Positions 27,007 through 36,859 of a stretch of DNA of 61,412 nucleotides are shown one piece after another. The stretch is taken from positions 1 to 61,412 of the forward strand of contig CAMHEL010000006.1 in NCBI GenBank assembly GCA_946184125.1, written 5' to 3'. The stretch comes from an uncultured Prevotellaceae bacterium (GTDB lineage Bacteria > Bacteroidota > Bacteroidia > Bacteroidales > Bacteroidaceae). Each line of letters opens with the position of its first letter. Positions within the stretch are counted from its first letter, which is position 1. A program made the translations under genes and the position numbers. The notes beneath the pieces were generated by a model, which worked only from the letters and a program-made list of their open reading frames with translations, did not search any database and was not told where the DNA came from.

Positions 27007-28581
27007 CTACAGACTCACCCTCTCCATCCTGCATGTATGGGTCTTGGCCTCCTTGTCGTAGTTGATACCCACGAGGAGCAGGTCGCCCGTGTAATCAGCC
27101 ACTTTGGCTGGATAGTTCTTACGCTTGATTTGGTCGATGGCAGCATCGGCATCTTTATTGTATTTCAATTCAAGTATGATGGCGGGCGAATCGACGTTCT
27201 TCCGGGGGATGAGCACGAGGTCGGCAAATCCCTTGCCCGACGCCAACTCGCGGTGGATGATGTAGTCGTTGCGGGCATAATAATAGGCGATGGAGAGCAC
27301 GCAGGCCAGTGAGTTTTCATTGTTGTAGGACAGGATGCTGGTGGTCTCGTCGTGGGCGGCATCCACGCCCTGTGCCACCGCTTCGCAGTCACCGTCAAGG
27401 GTGGAACGGAGCAGTGTTTTTGACTGCTGGATAGCATCAACGATGGGTTGCCAACTGTTGGCCTTCACAGCATTTACCATCTCTCCTGACACCTCACGGT
27501 TGGGAATGTAGCATTCTTCTTCATTCATGTCATAGGAGAGATAACCCAAGTGGATGAGAACCGTTAGCACGTCGTCCTTGCTGAGTATGATTGACATGTC
27601 GTTCTGGAAGCCTGAGGAATCAACGGGGCATCGTCCTCCTGCAAGCATGTGGATGATGTCATCCTTCAGTCCCTCGAAGTTCATCTGGATGTAATGGGCC
27701 ACCGCATCAAAGGCTCCTGTGGTGGCCCAATAACTTTTGCATCGGCGGCGGCGGATGGCTTGCATCACCGAGTTGGGATTAAACATTGAGAAGACATCGC
27801 CAATCTGATAGCCGTCATACCATTTCTCCAACTCGTCGAAATCCGCTCCATGCTTATCTGCCAAGGCACGCACCTCATCTTTGGTGAAACCGAAGTATTG
27901 TCCCATATCGCCAGGCTCCACCATCGAATACTCGATGAAGTTGTTTAGAGCCGACTCTGTCTTATACTTCTTAATAGGCAATATCCCCGTCAGGTAGACA
28001 CCAGCGAAGACCCTGGTGCCGTCAATACTCTTGAACATACGCCGCAACCAATCCACGTAGCGGTCCATGGCCGACGTGCCAGACCTGAACTCACGGCAGA
28101 TGGCATCCCATTCGTCAATGATGAAGATAAAGCGTTCACCCGTGGTTTCGGCGATGCGTAAGAGGCAATCCATCAGGTCGTCACCCTTCTGTTCCTCCTG
28201 ACCAGGATAGGCTCTTAGTACGTCGGCCCTTAAGGCGGAATCTATTTTCTGCACGATTGACTCATCTTTATACTTTGTCACAAAAGAGGTCATGTCGAGA
28301 TAGATGACGGGATATTTGTTCAAATGCTCCTCAAACGACGGGTCTTGGGCTATCTCCAGGTCTGAAAACAAGCTCCGCGAATCGACAGAGTGGTCGTAGT
28401 AGGCACACAGCATCTTCGCCGCCATTGACTTGCCAAAGCGCCGGCAGCGGGTCACGCAGCTGAAGCATTGTTCGGTAAACAACGTATTGTTGACAACAGC
28501 TATCAGCCCTGATTTGTCGACATACTCGCTATTGCGGATTCTGCGAAATCCCTCGTTTCCTACATTGATGTATGTTCCCAT
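27007..28581 (-). CDS. AAA-ATPase-like / PD-(D/E)XK nuclease fusion
   Basis: The 524-residue protein belongs to the large Bacteroidetes family that combines an AAA-ATPase-like domain with a C-terminal PD-(D/E)XK nuclease (formerly DUF1703). The N-terminus YINVGNEGFRRIRNSEYVDK is the family lead. Walker A is CRRFGKS (46-52) and Walker B is RFIFIIDEWDA (near 145-155). The nuclease motif near the C-terminus reads DLVLIPRKN then IILELKYNKDAD, with the E-x-K in LELKY. The family is expanded in gut and oral anaerobes; its role is not established, with recombination or defence suggested. A shortened paralogue lies at 37167-37955. A TATATTTG box at 28635-28642 precedes the start. Confidence 0.9.
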   Translation of the reverse strand: MGTYINVGNEGFRRIRNSEYVDKSGLIAVVNNTLFTEQCFSCVTRCRRFGKSMAAKMLCAYYDHSVDSRSLFSDLEIAQDPSFEEHLNKYPVIYLDMTSFVTKYKDESIVQKIDSALRADVLRAYPGQEEQKGDDLMDCLLRIAETTGERFIFIIDEWDAICREFRSGTSAMDRYVDWLRRMFKSIDGTRVFAGVYLTGILPIKKYKTESALNNFIEYSMVEPGDMGQYFGFTKDEVRALADKHGADFDELEKWYDGYQIGDVFSMFNPNSVMQAIRRRRCKSYWATTGAFDAVAHYIQMNFEGLKDDIIHMLAGGRCPVDSSGFQNDMSIILSKDDVLTVLIHLGYLSYDMNEEECYIPNREVSGEMVNAVKANSWQPIVDAIQQSKTLLRSTLDGDCEAVAQGVDAAHDETTSILSYNNENSLACVLSIAYYYARNDYIIHRELASGKGFADLVLIPRKNVDSPAIILELKYNKDADAAIDQIKRKNYPAKVADYTGDLLLVGINYDKEAKTHTCRMERVSL

Positions 28582-28634
28582 GCCTGATTTTGAATAATAT
28601 GGTGACTATTGAAGACAGACACATAATTTTTGTG

Positions 28635-28642
28635 CAAATATA
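28635..28642 (-). promoter_or_regulatory. -7-like box for the AAA/nuclease gene
   Basis: The minus strand reads TATATTTG, 54 bp before the start codon. No clear TTG was seen at the standard spacing. Confidence 0.4.
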
Positions 28643-28781
28643 GCAATTATTTTTGTGCTTGATGCATTTGAGGCAGAAATATTGAAGCGTTCTGCCTTTT
28701 TCCAAAACAGAAATTACGCCAAAACCACCTCCATTGTTGTTAAAAAAGCAGTAAAGAGGGTGCGAAATGGCAAAAAAAGTG

Positions 28782-28789
28782 TATTTTTG
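28782..28789 (+). promoter_or_regulatory. -7-like box for the MscS-type channel gene
   Basis: TATTTTTG lies 33 bp before the ATG at 28822. The in-frame ATG at 28798 would be only 9 bp from the box, which favours the later start. Confidence 0.45.
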
Positions 28790-28821
28790 CAAGCGAGTTG
28801 GAAATTATTGTTGATTGGAAA

Positions 28822-31257
28822 ATGGAAACCACCTTGCACAAGAGCTTTTTCCCAAGGCTCATGATGATATTGACGGCACTGCTGCTTGCCCTTCCCTCGC
28901 AGGCGGTGCTGAAGGAGAAAGACCTCGACCACACCCTGTCGATTCTCCGCCAGGACATTACAGACTATTACCATGAGCTTCAGCACGAGGCACTTGGCCA
29001 CAAACAATACCGTGAGCAAGTGTTCAAGGAACTGATAGACATCTCGAAGCGAAGCAATCAGAATGCGCTGATGCTCTATTCGCAGAAGGAGGGCTATGTG
29101 TTCGACCTCACTTATGCCTGCAACGAGGTGACGAAGCTCTACCACGACTACCACCGCAAAATCCAGCCTTTCCGCAACAGCATCCAGAACATCGAGAGCG
29201 AGATTGCCCGATATGACAGTCTGAAGAACAGCCTGAACAAGATGCCGGTGATGAACCTGTCCGACAAGGCGAAAATCGACCGCAACGTGTGCCTTACCCT
29301 TGCGGTGTGCATCGACCGCATGCTCCGCGAGAACCGTGAGAGCATGAACGACTACATCAATATCTACAAGAGCACAGAGGACCATCTCTTCCACCTGAAC
29401 GACTATGCCAACCTGCGTTACAACGAGATACAAAACAATATCTTCGTCAACGGTGGCGAGAATTACCTAATGATTTTGACGAATTTCCGGCGGCATCTGT
29501 CGAAGACCAAAGAGACGGTGATTGAGAAATACGAACCTTCGAGCAAGGAGGTGCAGTCGCAATGGGACAGCCGCACCATCATTGGACTCTTTGTGACGAT
29601 GGCCATCTTCATTCTTGCTGCCCTCGCGCTGAGCTTCATCGGGGCGAAGGTTCTGCCCGGCCGCCTCAAGTCAAAGGACTTCACCGACAAGCGCAGCACC
29701 ATCATCATGGCGGCCACCGTGCTCATCTTCGCTGTCGCGCTCCAGGTCATACGGCTCTCATGGAAACAGAATTTCTTCATCATGGCCAGCGGCCTGCTCA
29801 CGCAGTATGCATGGCTGCTCGGCGTCATCCTCGTCTCGCTGTTGCTGCGCGTCAAAGCGCAGCAGCTCATGAGCGCACTGCGCATCTACGCTCCGCTCAT
29901 CGCCATCGGATTCATCATCATCGCATTCCGCATCATCCTCATACCCAATGAACTGGTCAACCTCATCCTGCCTCCCATCCTGCTGATATGCTCGGTGTGG
30001 CAGTGGTGGGTCATCAGCCACAACAACCACAACATCCCACGCTCCGACATGTTCTACACCTACATCTCGATGATGGTGTTCCTGGTGTCGGTCTGCAGCT
30101 CATGGCTGGGATACACGCTCCTCAGCGTGCAACTGCTCATCTGGTGGATCATGCAGCTCACATGCATTCTCACCATCACCTGCCTGCGCTCATGGATCAA
30201 GGCCTACCGCCTGCGCCACGAACAGGAGCGGAAGGACAGCATCGTCGCAAACGGGGAGGTTTATACGGAACCGAAAATCACCGACACATGGTTTGGCGAC
30301 TTGCTCTACAGCGTGCTGCTGCCCTCGCTCGGGGTGATGTCGGTGCTCCTCGCCATCTACTGGGCGGCAGCCATTTTCAACCTTGGAGAACTCACCTGGC
30401 GCATCTTCACCTATAAGTTCATCGACTCGCCGAACATCACCATCAGCGTGCTCAACATCGCCCTGGTGATTATCCTGTGGATGGTGTTCTCCTACATCAA
30501 CCGAACGGCGAAAGCCATGCTGAGGCATTACTACCACATCAAGGACCCCAGCACCGCGGAAAGCCGCTTCGTCATGGGAAAGAACATCATCCAGCTGGTG
30601 GTGTGGGGCGCATGGCTCATCATCAGCCTCGCCATATGCCATGTCGACAACACCTGGATCATGGTGGTGTCGGGAGGACTCTCCACCGGTATCGGTTTCG
30701 CATCGAAAGACATCCTCGAGAACATCTACTACGGCATCTCGCTGATGACGGGGCGCATCAAGGTGGGCGACTGGATTATCTGCGATGGCATCAGGGGAAA
30801 GGTGGTGAGCATCAGCTATACCAGCACCATGCTCGAAACGGTCGACGGCTCGGTCATCGCCTTCCAGAACAGCCAGATGTTCACCAAGAACTACAAGAAC
30901 ATGACGAAGACGCATGGCTATGAGATGCACACGCTCGACGTGGGGGTGGCTTACGGCACCGACATCGACGAAGCCCGAAGGCTTCTCGTGACGGAAATAG
31001 GGAAACTCGAGTTCATCGCCAACGACCCCAACCACCACTCCGTGCAGGTTCTGCTGCGCGAGTTCGGCGACAGCAGCGTCAACCTGAAGGTGGTGGCGTG
31101 GGTGCCCGTCGAGACGCAGTACAGCGCCGACTGCCACATCCTCGAATGTGTCTACAAGACGCTCAACAACGCCAACATCTCCATCCCGTTCCCACAAAGA
31201 GACTTGCACATCGTGCACGATTTCCAACCGGGCGTCTCCGTCGCCAAGCAGGGATGA
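28822..31257 (+). CDS. Large MscS-family mechanosensitive channel
   Basis: The 811-residue protein begins with a signal-like helix (LMMILTALLLALPSQA). A periplasmic helical domain of about 220 residues follows, with coiled-coil stretches (KIQPFRNSIQNIESEIARYDSLKN). About ten membrane helices start near residue 255, and the C-terminal MscS domain contains MVVSGGLSTGIGFASKDIL (about 610-628), followed by the cytoplasmic beta domain with GDWIICDGIRGKVVSISYTS. The layout resembles MscK/YbdG-type or other large channels that release solutes at hypo-osmotic shock. The start at 28822 gives the best signal segment. It is monocistronic and convergent with GH92, with 10 bp between stop codons. Confidence 0.88.
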   Translation: METTLHKSFFPRLMMILTALLLALPSQAVLKEKDLDHTLSILRQDITDYYHELQHEALGHKQYREQVFKELIDISKRSNQNALMLYSQKEGYVFDLTYACNEVTKLYHDYHRKIQPFRNSIQNIESEIARYDSLKNSLNKMPVMNLSDKAKIDRNVCLTLAVCIDRMLRENRESMNDYINIYKSTEDHLFHLNDYANLRYNEIQNNIFVNGGENYLMILTNFRRHLSKTKETVIEKYEPSSKEVQSQWDSRTIIGLFVTMAIFILAALALSFIGAKVLPGRLKSKDFTDKRSTIIMAATVLIFAVALQVIRLSWKQNFFIMASGLLTQYAWLLGVILVSLLLRVKAQQLMSALRIYAPLIAIGFIIIAFRIILIPNELVNLILPPILLICSVWQWWVISHNNHNIPRSDMFYTYISMMVFLVSVCSSWLGYTLLSVQLLIWWIMQLTCILTITCLRSWIKAYRLRHEQERKDSIVANGEVYTEPKITDTWFGDLLYSVLLPSLGVMSVLLAIYWAAAIFNLGELTWRIFTYKFIDSPNITISVLNIALVIILWMVFSYINRTAKAMLRHYYHIKDPSTAESRFVMGKNIIQLVVWGAWLIISLAICHVDNTWIMVVSGGLSTGIGFASKDILENIYYGISLMTGRIKVGDWIICDGIRGKVVSISYTSTMLETVDGSVIAFQNSQMFTKNYKNMTKTHGYEMHTLDVGVAYGTDIDEARRLLVTEIGKLEFIANDPNHHSVQVLLREFGDSSVNLKVVAWVPVETQYSADCHILECVYKTLNNANISIPFPQRDLHIVHDFQPGVSVAKQG

Positions 31258-31267
31258 GTTACGGCAA

Positions 31268-33436
31268 CTAACGCCCGGGGCGCGACGTAGGACTTTTGCC
31301 AAAAGTGGAGGGGCGGCTGCCCATCTGAAGGGTGAGGGTTCCTCCGCCGACGATGTCGGTGAAATCCAGATACGACTTATTGTATTTTTTCCCATTGAGG
31401 AGTGCCGACTGCACATAGATGTTGTCGGCACTATTGTTGTGTGCCACGACACGGAAGGTCTTGCCGCCGCCCACCTTCATCTCCACCTCATCAAACAGGG
31501 GCGAGCCAATGAGGTACTGCCCACCGCAGGGCTCCACCTGGTAGAGTCCCATGGCAGTGAGGATATACCATGCCGACATCTGCCCCACGTCCTCGTTGCC
31601 GCAGAGGCCATCGGGGGCGTCGGCATACATCTCACGGCACACACGGCGCAACAGCGGCGCGGCACGCCAAGGCATCCCGGCATAATGATAGAGGTAGGCG
31701 ACATGATGACTCGGTTCGTTGCCGTGTGCATACTGCCCTATCAATCCGGTGATGTCGGGCGGGGCCTCCTCGCCAAGGCTTCCCTCGGCGAGAAACAGCG
31801 AATCGAGGCGCATGGCGAAGCGATTGTCGCCACCGAGGAGGTCCACCAGGCGCTTCGGCTCATGGGGCACGAGCCAGAGATACTGCCACGCATTGCCCTC
31901 GGTGTAGTCCTTGCGCCCGTCGAGGGTGGTGCTGAAGGGACTGAACGTTTTTGGGAAATGACCCTGGCTGTCTTTCGGTCTCATAAAGCCCGTGGCGGGG
32001 TCGAAGTAGTTGAGCCAGGCATGGCTCCTCTCCGCGAAATACCGGTAGTCGGCTCCTGTATAATCGCCACTGCCCGGAAGGGTGGCCACACGCGCCACAC
32101 AGTAGTCGGCAAGCGCATACTCCATGCCTTTCGCCACCGTCTCGTCCTCTTTGTCGAGGTCGTAGGGAAGATAGCCATACTTCTTGAGATACTTCATGCC
32201 ACGCTCATCGCGCATGGCGGAGGCTTTGGCTGCGGCGAGCACCTGGGCGACGTCCACATCAAATCGCTTGAGGGCGATGTCGGCGATGACGGGGATGCCG
32301 GGATTGCCCACCATGCAGTCGGTCTCATTGCCCCAGAGGTGCCACACGGGCAGTTTGCCTTGCTCCTTCCAGATATGCAGCATGGTCTCGGCGATGTCGT
32401 GCTGACGCTCGGGGTGGATGAGGGTCATCAATGGGTGCGCTGCCCTGTAGGTGTCCCACAGTGAGAACGTGGTGTGACAGACGAAGTCGCCGTGCCGCAC
32501 CTGCCCGTCGGCTCCCCGGTAGTCGCCGTTGACGTCGCAGAACACCGAGGGTGCCACCATGGTATGATAGAGCGCGGTGTAGAAAATCCGGCGTGTGGTG
32601 TCGTCGACGGTTTTGACACGCACTTTGCCGAGTTGCTGCTCCCAGGCATCATCGGCAGCCGCTGCCACCGCATCGAAGTCCCACCCTGGAAGTTCGGCCC
32701 GCAGATTACTCACCGCCCCCTCGGTGCTGACGGGCGAGATGCCCACCCTGACGAGGAGCGGTTGGCCGTCGGTGGCGGCGGTTATCAGCGTGAGGGTGTC
32801 GCCAGACAATGGGGTGAGACGTATAGGCTTGGAGAACTCCGCGGCGAAGAAGACGCGCTGGTCGCGGGCCCAACCGCGTGAGTAGCGATAGCCCACCACC
32901 ATGCTTTCTGTGGTCTGTGTCAGTTCTATCTGGGTAGTGCCATCCCACCCGATGCCCCGGTCGAGGTCGAGCAGGAACATCGCCTCGGTCTGATGGGCGG
33001 GGAAGGTGTAGCGGTGCATGCCGCAGCGGGTGGTGGCGGTGAGTTCTGCGCGTATGCCGCTCTCACGCAAGCGGAGGGAATAGTAGCCGGGGCGCACCTG
33101 CTCATCACCATGACCGAAAAGGTACTTCCGGCGGTCTGGACGGTCGACGGGCAGGAGGGCGATGTCACCCAAATCGCCTATCCCCGTCCCGCTGAGGTGC
33201 AGATGGCTGAAGCCAAGGAGCACGGAGTCGGAATAATGGTAGCCTGAGCACCAGTCCCACCCCCGCACGGGTTCGGTGGGTCCCACCTGCACCATGCCGA
33301 AGGGTACATTGGCGCCCAAGAACACATGGCCGTGCCCTCCGGTGCCGATATAGGGGTTGACATACTGGGTCAGTGTGCCTGCCGTGGCTGCCGTGCAAGT
33401 CCACAGCGACAGGAAAAGTAATACGATGTTTCTCAT
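31268..33436 (-). CDS. GH92 family alpha-mannosidase
   Basis: The 722-residue exported glycoside hydrolase has a signal peptide (MRNIVLLFLSLWTCTAATAG), which sets the start at 33436. The N-terminal beta-sandwich begins VNPYIGTGGHGHVFLGANVPFG and continues with FSHLHLSGTG. The (alpha/alpha)6 catalytic domain shows the family hallmarks GNETDCMVGNPG (about 376-387), GNEPSHHVAYLYHYAG (near 570) and GNEDVGQMSAWYILTAMGLY (near 610), which contain the calcium and acid/base residues. GH92 enzymes remove alpha-linked mannose from N-glycans or yeast mannan and are calcium-dependent. No SusC/SusD pair is nearby, so this is not a classical polysaccharide utilisation locus. Confidence 0.95.
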   Translation of the reverse strand: MRNIVLLFLSLWTCTAATAGTLTQYVNPYIGTGGHGHVFLGANVPFGMVQVGPTEPVRGWDWCSGYHYSDSVLLGFSHLHLSGTGIGDLGDIALLPVDRPDRRKYLFGHGDEQVRPGYYSLRLRESGIRAELTATTRCGMHRYTFPAHQTEAMFLLDLDRGIGWDGTTQIELTQTTESMVVGYRYSRGWARDQRVFFAAEFSKPIRLTPLSGDTLTLITAATDGQPLLVRVGISPVSTEGAVSNLRAELPGWDFDAVAAAADDAWEQQLGKVRVKTVDDTTRRIFYTALYHTMVAPSVFCDVNGDYRGADGQVRHGDFVCHTTFSLWDTYRAAHPLMTLIHPERQHDIAETMLHIWKEQGKLPVWHLWGNETDCMVGNPGIPVIADIALKRFDVDVAQVLAAAKASAMRDERGMKYLKKYGYLPYDLDKEDETVAKGMEYALADYCVARVATLPGSGDYTGADYRYFAERSHAWLNYFDPATGFMRPKDSQGHFPKTFSPFSTTLDGRKDYTEGNAWQYLWLVPHEPKRLVDLLGGDNRFAMRLDSLFLAEGSLGEEAPPDITGLIGQYAHGNEPSHHVAYLYHYAGMPWRAAPLLRRVCREMYADAPDGLCGNEDVGQMSAWYILTAMGLYQVEPCGGQYLIGSPLFDEVEMKVGGGKTFRVVAHNNSADNIYVQSALLNGKKYNKSYLDFTDIVGGGTLTLQMGSRPSTFGKSPTSRPGR

Positions 33437-33449
33437 AACGCAGTCTTTT

Positions 33450-33590
33450 AGTTCCGGATCACGGGGACGCAGATCACGGGGACGGAGTTTTCGGATCACG
33501 GGGACGGATTTTGATCCGTTTTTGTCATTCCGCAAAAGGTGTTTGCAAAATATATCAAATTCCCCGTCCCCGTGATACATAATTCCTTAT
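33450..33590. repeat. GATCACGGGGACG repeats upstream of GH92
   Basis: Three direct copies of a phrase like gatcacggggacg (about 33458-33508) and one inverted copy (ccgtccccgtgat, about 33563-33577) fill the space between GH92 and the leucine-rich repeat gene. The inverted arrangement would allow alternative hairpins. Confidence 0.7.
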
Positions 33591-33600
33591 CGGGATAGAG

Positions 33601-35742
33601 TCACTTCTCCTTGTTGAGGATGATATCCACCACCATCATGACGTCGGTGACGGAAATGATGCCATCGCCATTCATATCGGCGTTATAGGTGGCAAAGGTC
33701 TTTAGGGGTTTCAACAGGATGTGGTCGACGATACTCATGACGTCGGTGACATCAATTTTGTCGTCAAGGTTCACATCGCCCAGATAGCGTTCCACGGATT
33801 TGAAATAGCCACCCTTCCACATATACCAGTCTTTGCCCGTTTCGTCTTTCTGCGGTGTGAAAGAAGAGGGATGCACCAGCAGACAAGGCGAGAATGATGA
33901 GCCCACAGATGTGCAGGCAGTGGCATCAAGTTCATTGGCCGTGGCGGGAACCACCAAGGTGCTCAGTTTGTTGATATCGGCCATCATCATCATATTCTCC
34001 GTGTTCTGGGAAGAGGAAAAATGAAAATTCGATAGGTCAAGACTCGTAAGGCCGAGGCAATTGCCAAACATATAGTGCATGTTCGTCACCTCTTTGGTAT
34101 CGAAATGCCTCAAGCCAATACTCTCCAAACAAGTACAACTGAAAAACATCTCCTCCATGCTCGTCACCTTGCTGGTGTCGAAATGGCTCAGGTCAAGCCT
34201 GGTTAAGCCACAGCATGAACAGAACATCCACTCCATGTTCGTTACATTACTGGTGTCGAAATGGCTCACGTCGAGGCTCGTCAGACTTCCGCAAGCATTG
34301 AACATCGCCGACATGTCGGTGGCGTTACTGGTGTCGAAATGACTGACGTCGAGGTATGTCAGATTTCCGCAGCTTGAAAACAAGTAACTCATGTCAGTCA
34401 CGTTACTCGTATCGAAATGGCTCACATCAAGACTCGTCAAATTTTGGCAATTGATAAACATAGACCCCATGTTCGTCACCTTGCTGGTGTTGAAATGACT
34501 CACATCGAGACTCGTCAGTTTGGTACATGTGGAGAACATCAATTTCATGGTCGTTACATTGCTGGTGTCGAAATGGCTCACATCAAGACTCGTCAGATTA
34601 TTGCAGTTATGAAACATCAGCGACATGTTGATCACCTTGCTGGTGTCGAAATGGCTCACGTCGAGACTCGTCAGTTCATAACAATCGGAAAACATCCACA
34701 TCATGTCGGTCACATTGCTGGTGTCGAAAGCGCTGACATCGAGGCTCTTCAGTTTTTCACAGCCAGAAAACATCAGTGCCATGTTTTTCACCTTGCTGGT
34801 GTCGAAATGGCTCACATCGAGACTCGTCAGCCCTGAACAACCGTCGAACATCCAACTCATGTCGGTGACATTCCTCGTATCGAAACGACTGACGTCGAGA
34901 GTTGTCAGACTTTCCGAGCAGATGCCAAACATACTACTCATGTTTGTCACATTGCTGGTATCGAAGTGACTGACATCGAGGCTCTTCAGACTTGGACAGT
35001 ATTCAAATAACCCATTCATATTCTTTACGTTCCTCGTGTCGAAATGGCTCACGTCGATACTCGTCAGACTTGCGGCGAAAGCAAACATTCGCTGCATGGT
35101 CGTCACCTTGCTGGTGTCGAAATGGCTCACGTCGATACTCGTCAGACTATTGCAATTGTCAAACAGCCGTGCCATGTTCGTTACGTTCCTCGTGTCGAAA
35201 TGGCTCACGTCGAGGCTTTTCAACTGAGTACAATTGGTGAACATCCATTCCATAGATGTCACATTACTGGTGTCGAAATGACTGATGTCAAGGCTCTTCA
35301 GACTTTCACATCCTTCAAACATCAGTGCCATGTCGGTCACTTTAGAGGTATTGAAATGGCTCACGTCGAGGTCCGTCAGACTAATGCAGCCAGAGAACAT
35401 CCAACTCATACTTGTCACGTTGTCTGTGTGAAAGTTCTCCATGCCCGAGATGGTTTTTAGGTTCGTGCAATTTGAAAACCACCCTGATGTGCTTGTAAGT
35501 GATTTGTATTTGGAAAAGGATGGACTGAACACCACGGCTTTCATATCCGCTCTTGTGGCATCCCATTGACCGAGAGCATATTTCTCACCGCTCCTTTTGG
35601 CCTTTTCGTTGTCGTAATATAAAGTAAGTGTGCCCACTGTCTCGTTGCCCACCTTTTCCGAGGTGAACACGGCGTAGGGTTCCTGCGCCATCACATAGAG
35701 TGGAGCGAGTAGAAAGACGAGGTATAGATATGCTTTTTTCAT
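33601..35742 (-). CDS. BspA-like (DUF285) leucine-rich repeat surface protein with dockerin-like C-terminus
   Basis: The 713-residue secreted protein has a signal peptide (MKKAYLYLVFLLAPLYVMAQ), which selects the start at 35742. Residues about 95-600 are 18 tandem DUF285 repeats of 26 residues with the pattern VTxMxxMFxxCxxLTSLDVSHFDTS. BspA-type repeats in oral and gut anaerobes mediate adhesion to host matrix and other bacteria. After a spacer that includes WYMWKGGYFKSVERY, the C-terminus carries two calcium-loop repeats of dockerin type I appearance (GDVNLDDKIDVTDVMSIVDH and NADMNGDGIISVTDVMMVVD). The related M6 metalloprotease at 48741-50642 ends with the same kind of module. The adjacent leucine-rich repeat gene lies 25 bp upstream on the same strand, so co-transcription is possible. 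Confidence 0.92.
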   Translation of the reverse strand: MKKAYLYLVFLLAPLYVMAQEPYAVFTSEKVGNETVGTLTLYYDNEKAKRSGEKYALGQWDATRADMKAVVFSPSFSKYKSLTSTSGWFSNCTNLKTISGMENFHTDNVTSMSWMFSGCISLTDLDVSHFNTSKVTDMALMFEGCESLKSLDISHFDTSNVTSMEWMFTNCTQLKSLDVSHFDTRNVTNMARLFDNCNSLTSIDVSHFDTSKVTTMQRMFAFAASLTSIDVSHFDTRNVKNMNGLFEYCPSLKSLDVSHFDTSNVTNMSSMFGICSESLTTLDVSRFDTRNVTDMSWMFDGCSGLTSLDVSHFDTSKVKNMALMFSGCEKLKSLDVSAFDTSNVTDMMWMFSDCYELTSLDVSHFDTSKVINMSLMFHNCNNLTSLDVSHFDTSNVTTMKLMFSTCTKLTSLDVSHFNTSKVTNMGSMFINCQNLTSLDVSHFDTSNVTDMSYLFSSCGNLTYLDVSHFDTSNATDMSAMFNACGSLTSLDVSHFDTSNVTNMEWMFCSCCGLTRLDLSHFDTSKVTSMEEMFFSCTCLESIGLRHFDTKEVTNMHYMFGNCLGLTSLDLSNFHFSSSQNTENMMMMADINKLSTLVVPATANELDATACTSVGSSFSPCLLVHPSSFTPQKDETGKDWYMWKGGYFKSVERYLGDVNLDDKIDVTDVMSIVDHILLKPLKTFATYNADMNGDGIISVTDVMMVVDIILNKEK
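34050..35440. repeat. 78-bp tandem repeat array inside the BspA-like gene
   Basis: About 18 copies of a 78-bp unit encode the 26-residue DUF285 repeat. The segment ctggtgtcgaaatggctcacgt recurs almost unchanged, so slippage or recombination could change copy number in frame. Confidence 0.9.
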
Positions 35743-35767
35743 CTGTAGATGGGTTTTGGAGGGGGGG

Positions 35768-36859
35768 CTATTCGCTTTTGATGTTCTCGAACTTCCCGAT
35801 GATGGGATGGTTGCGGTATTCGTCTTCCGATTCTTTTGGCACATGGATGGTCCATGCGTCGAGAGGTCCTTCGTAAAAATCCTCAGCCAATTCCATCTCG
35901 TTTGGATTTTTTGCTTTGAAATAGACGTCTTTTAGCGAGGGGCAGTTGTCGAAAACGCCTCCCTCGATGTAGGTCACGCTTTCGGGAATGATGATGGACT
36001 CCAGACTGGTGCAGTAAGCGAACGCCATCATCCTTATGCTTTTCACGCTGTCGGGGATATGGACTGTTTTCAAGTTGGTGCAAGCCACAAAGGCTCCTCC
36101 ATCTATCACTGTCACTGAGTCGGGGATATGGATGGATGTCAGTCTTGAACAGCCACCGAATGCCTCTTCGCCAATTTGTGCCACACCTTGGGGGATGACC
36201 GTGTTTTCACATCCTGCTATCAACACGTTCGACGAGGTCTCGATGATGGCATTGCATCCGTTGCGCGAATCGTAAACGGGATTTCCTTTGCCCACTGAGA
36301 TAGACGTCAGTCCAGAGCAGTAGCTGAAAGCCAACGCTCCCAATTGCTTCACGCTGTCGGGGATGTGGATGGAGGTCAGGTTGGGGCAATTTTCGAAAGC
36401 GCATCCCTCGATGGTGGTCACCCCCTCGGAGAGGTGGAGGGAAGTGAGACTGGTGCAGCCAGAGAAGGCACTGCTTTCTATTTTTTCCAAATTGCCGGGG
36501 ATGTGTATGGATGCCAATGATTTGCACCCAAGGAAAGCCCCATGCCCAATGGTTGTCATGCTGTCGGGGAAGTTGATGGTCCTTAGGTTGGAACAGGAAT
36601 AGAAGGCATAATCGCCAATCCACGACAGACCGTCGGGCAGGGTGACGGATGTCAAAGCCGAGCATCCATGGAATGCCTTCCACTCGATTCTCATCAGTCC
36701 GTTGGGCAACTTGATGGACGTAAGGTTGCTAAAGCCTTGGAAGGCATGTTTCCCTATCCCCTCGATTCCCTCAGGAATGGTCACAGAGGTGATGGTCTTG
36801 TCTTCCACACCAGTCACGGTTTTGTCTTCTTCGTTAATAACAAGTATATCGGTATTCAT
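35768..36859 (-). CDS. Leucine-rich repeat (LRR_5) protein without a signal peptide
   Basis: The 363-residue protein is built almost wholly of LRR_5 (BspA/Treponema-type) repeats of about 23 residues, pattern LTSIxIPxSVTxIGxxAFxxCxx, for example IEGCAFENCPNLTSIHIPDS. The N-terminus MNTDILVINEEDKTVTGVEDK is not a signal peptide and no sorting domain or lipobox is present, so it seems cytoplasmic or needs a non-standard export route. It ends with a short non-repeat tail (WTIHVPKESEDEYRNHPIIG). The start at 36859 fits the -7 box at 36909-36916. It lies just upstream of, and on the same strand as, the secreted BspA-like gene. Confidence 0.85.
   Translation of the reverse strand: MNTDILVINEEDKTVTGVEDKTITSVTIPEGIEGIGKHAFQGFSNLTSIKLPNGLMRIEWKAFHGCSALTSVTLPDGLSWIGDYAFYSCSNLRTINFPDSMTTIGHGAFLGCKSLASIHIPGNLEKIESSAFSGCTSLTSLHLSEGVTTIEGCAFENCPNLTSIHIPDSVKQLGALAFSYCSGLTSISVGKGNPVYDSRNGCNAIIETSSNVLIAGCENTVIPQGVAQIGEEAFGGCSRLTSIHIPDSVTVIDGGAFVACTNLKTVHIPDSVKSIRMMAFAYCTSLESIIIPESVTYIEGGVFDNCPSLKDVYFKAKNPNEMELAEDFYEGPLDAWTIHVPKESEDEYRNHPIIGKFENIKSE

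Noticed and set aside
33458..33577. Possible insertion-sequence ends from the gatcacggggacg repeats
   Set aside because: There is no transposase frame between the copies and no target duplication is visible.
33601..35742. Regularly spaced direct repeats that could be mistaken for a CRISPR array
   Set aside because: The 78-bp period is coding, in frame, and encodes DUF285 leucine-rich repeats; there are no unique spacers and no cas genes.
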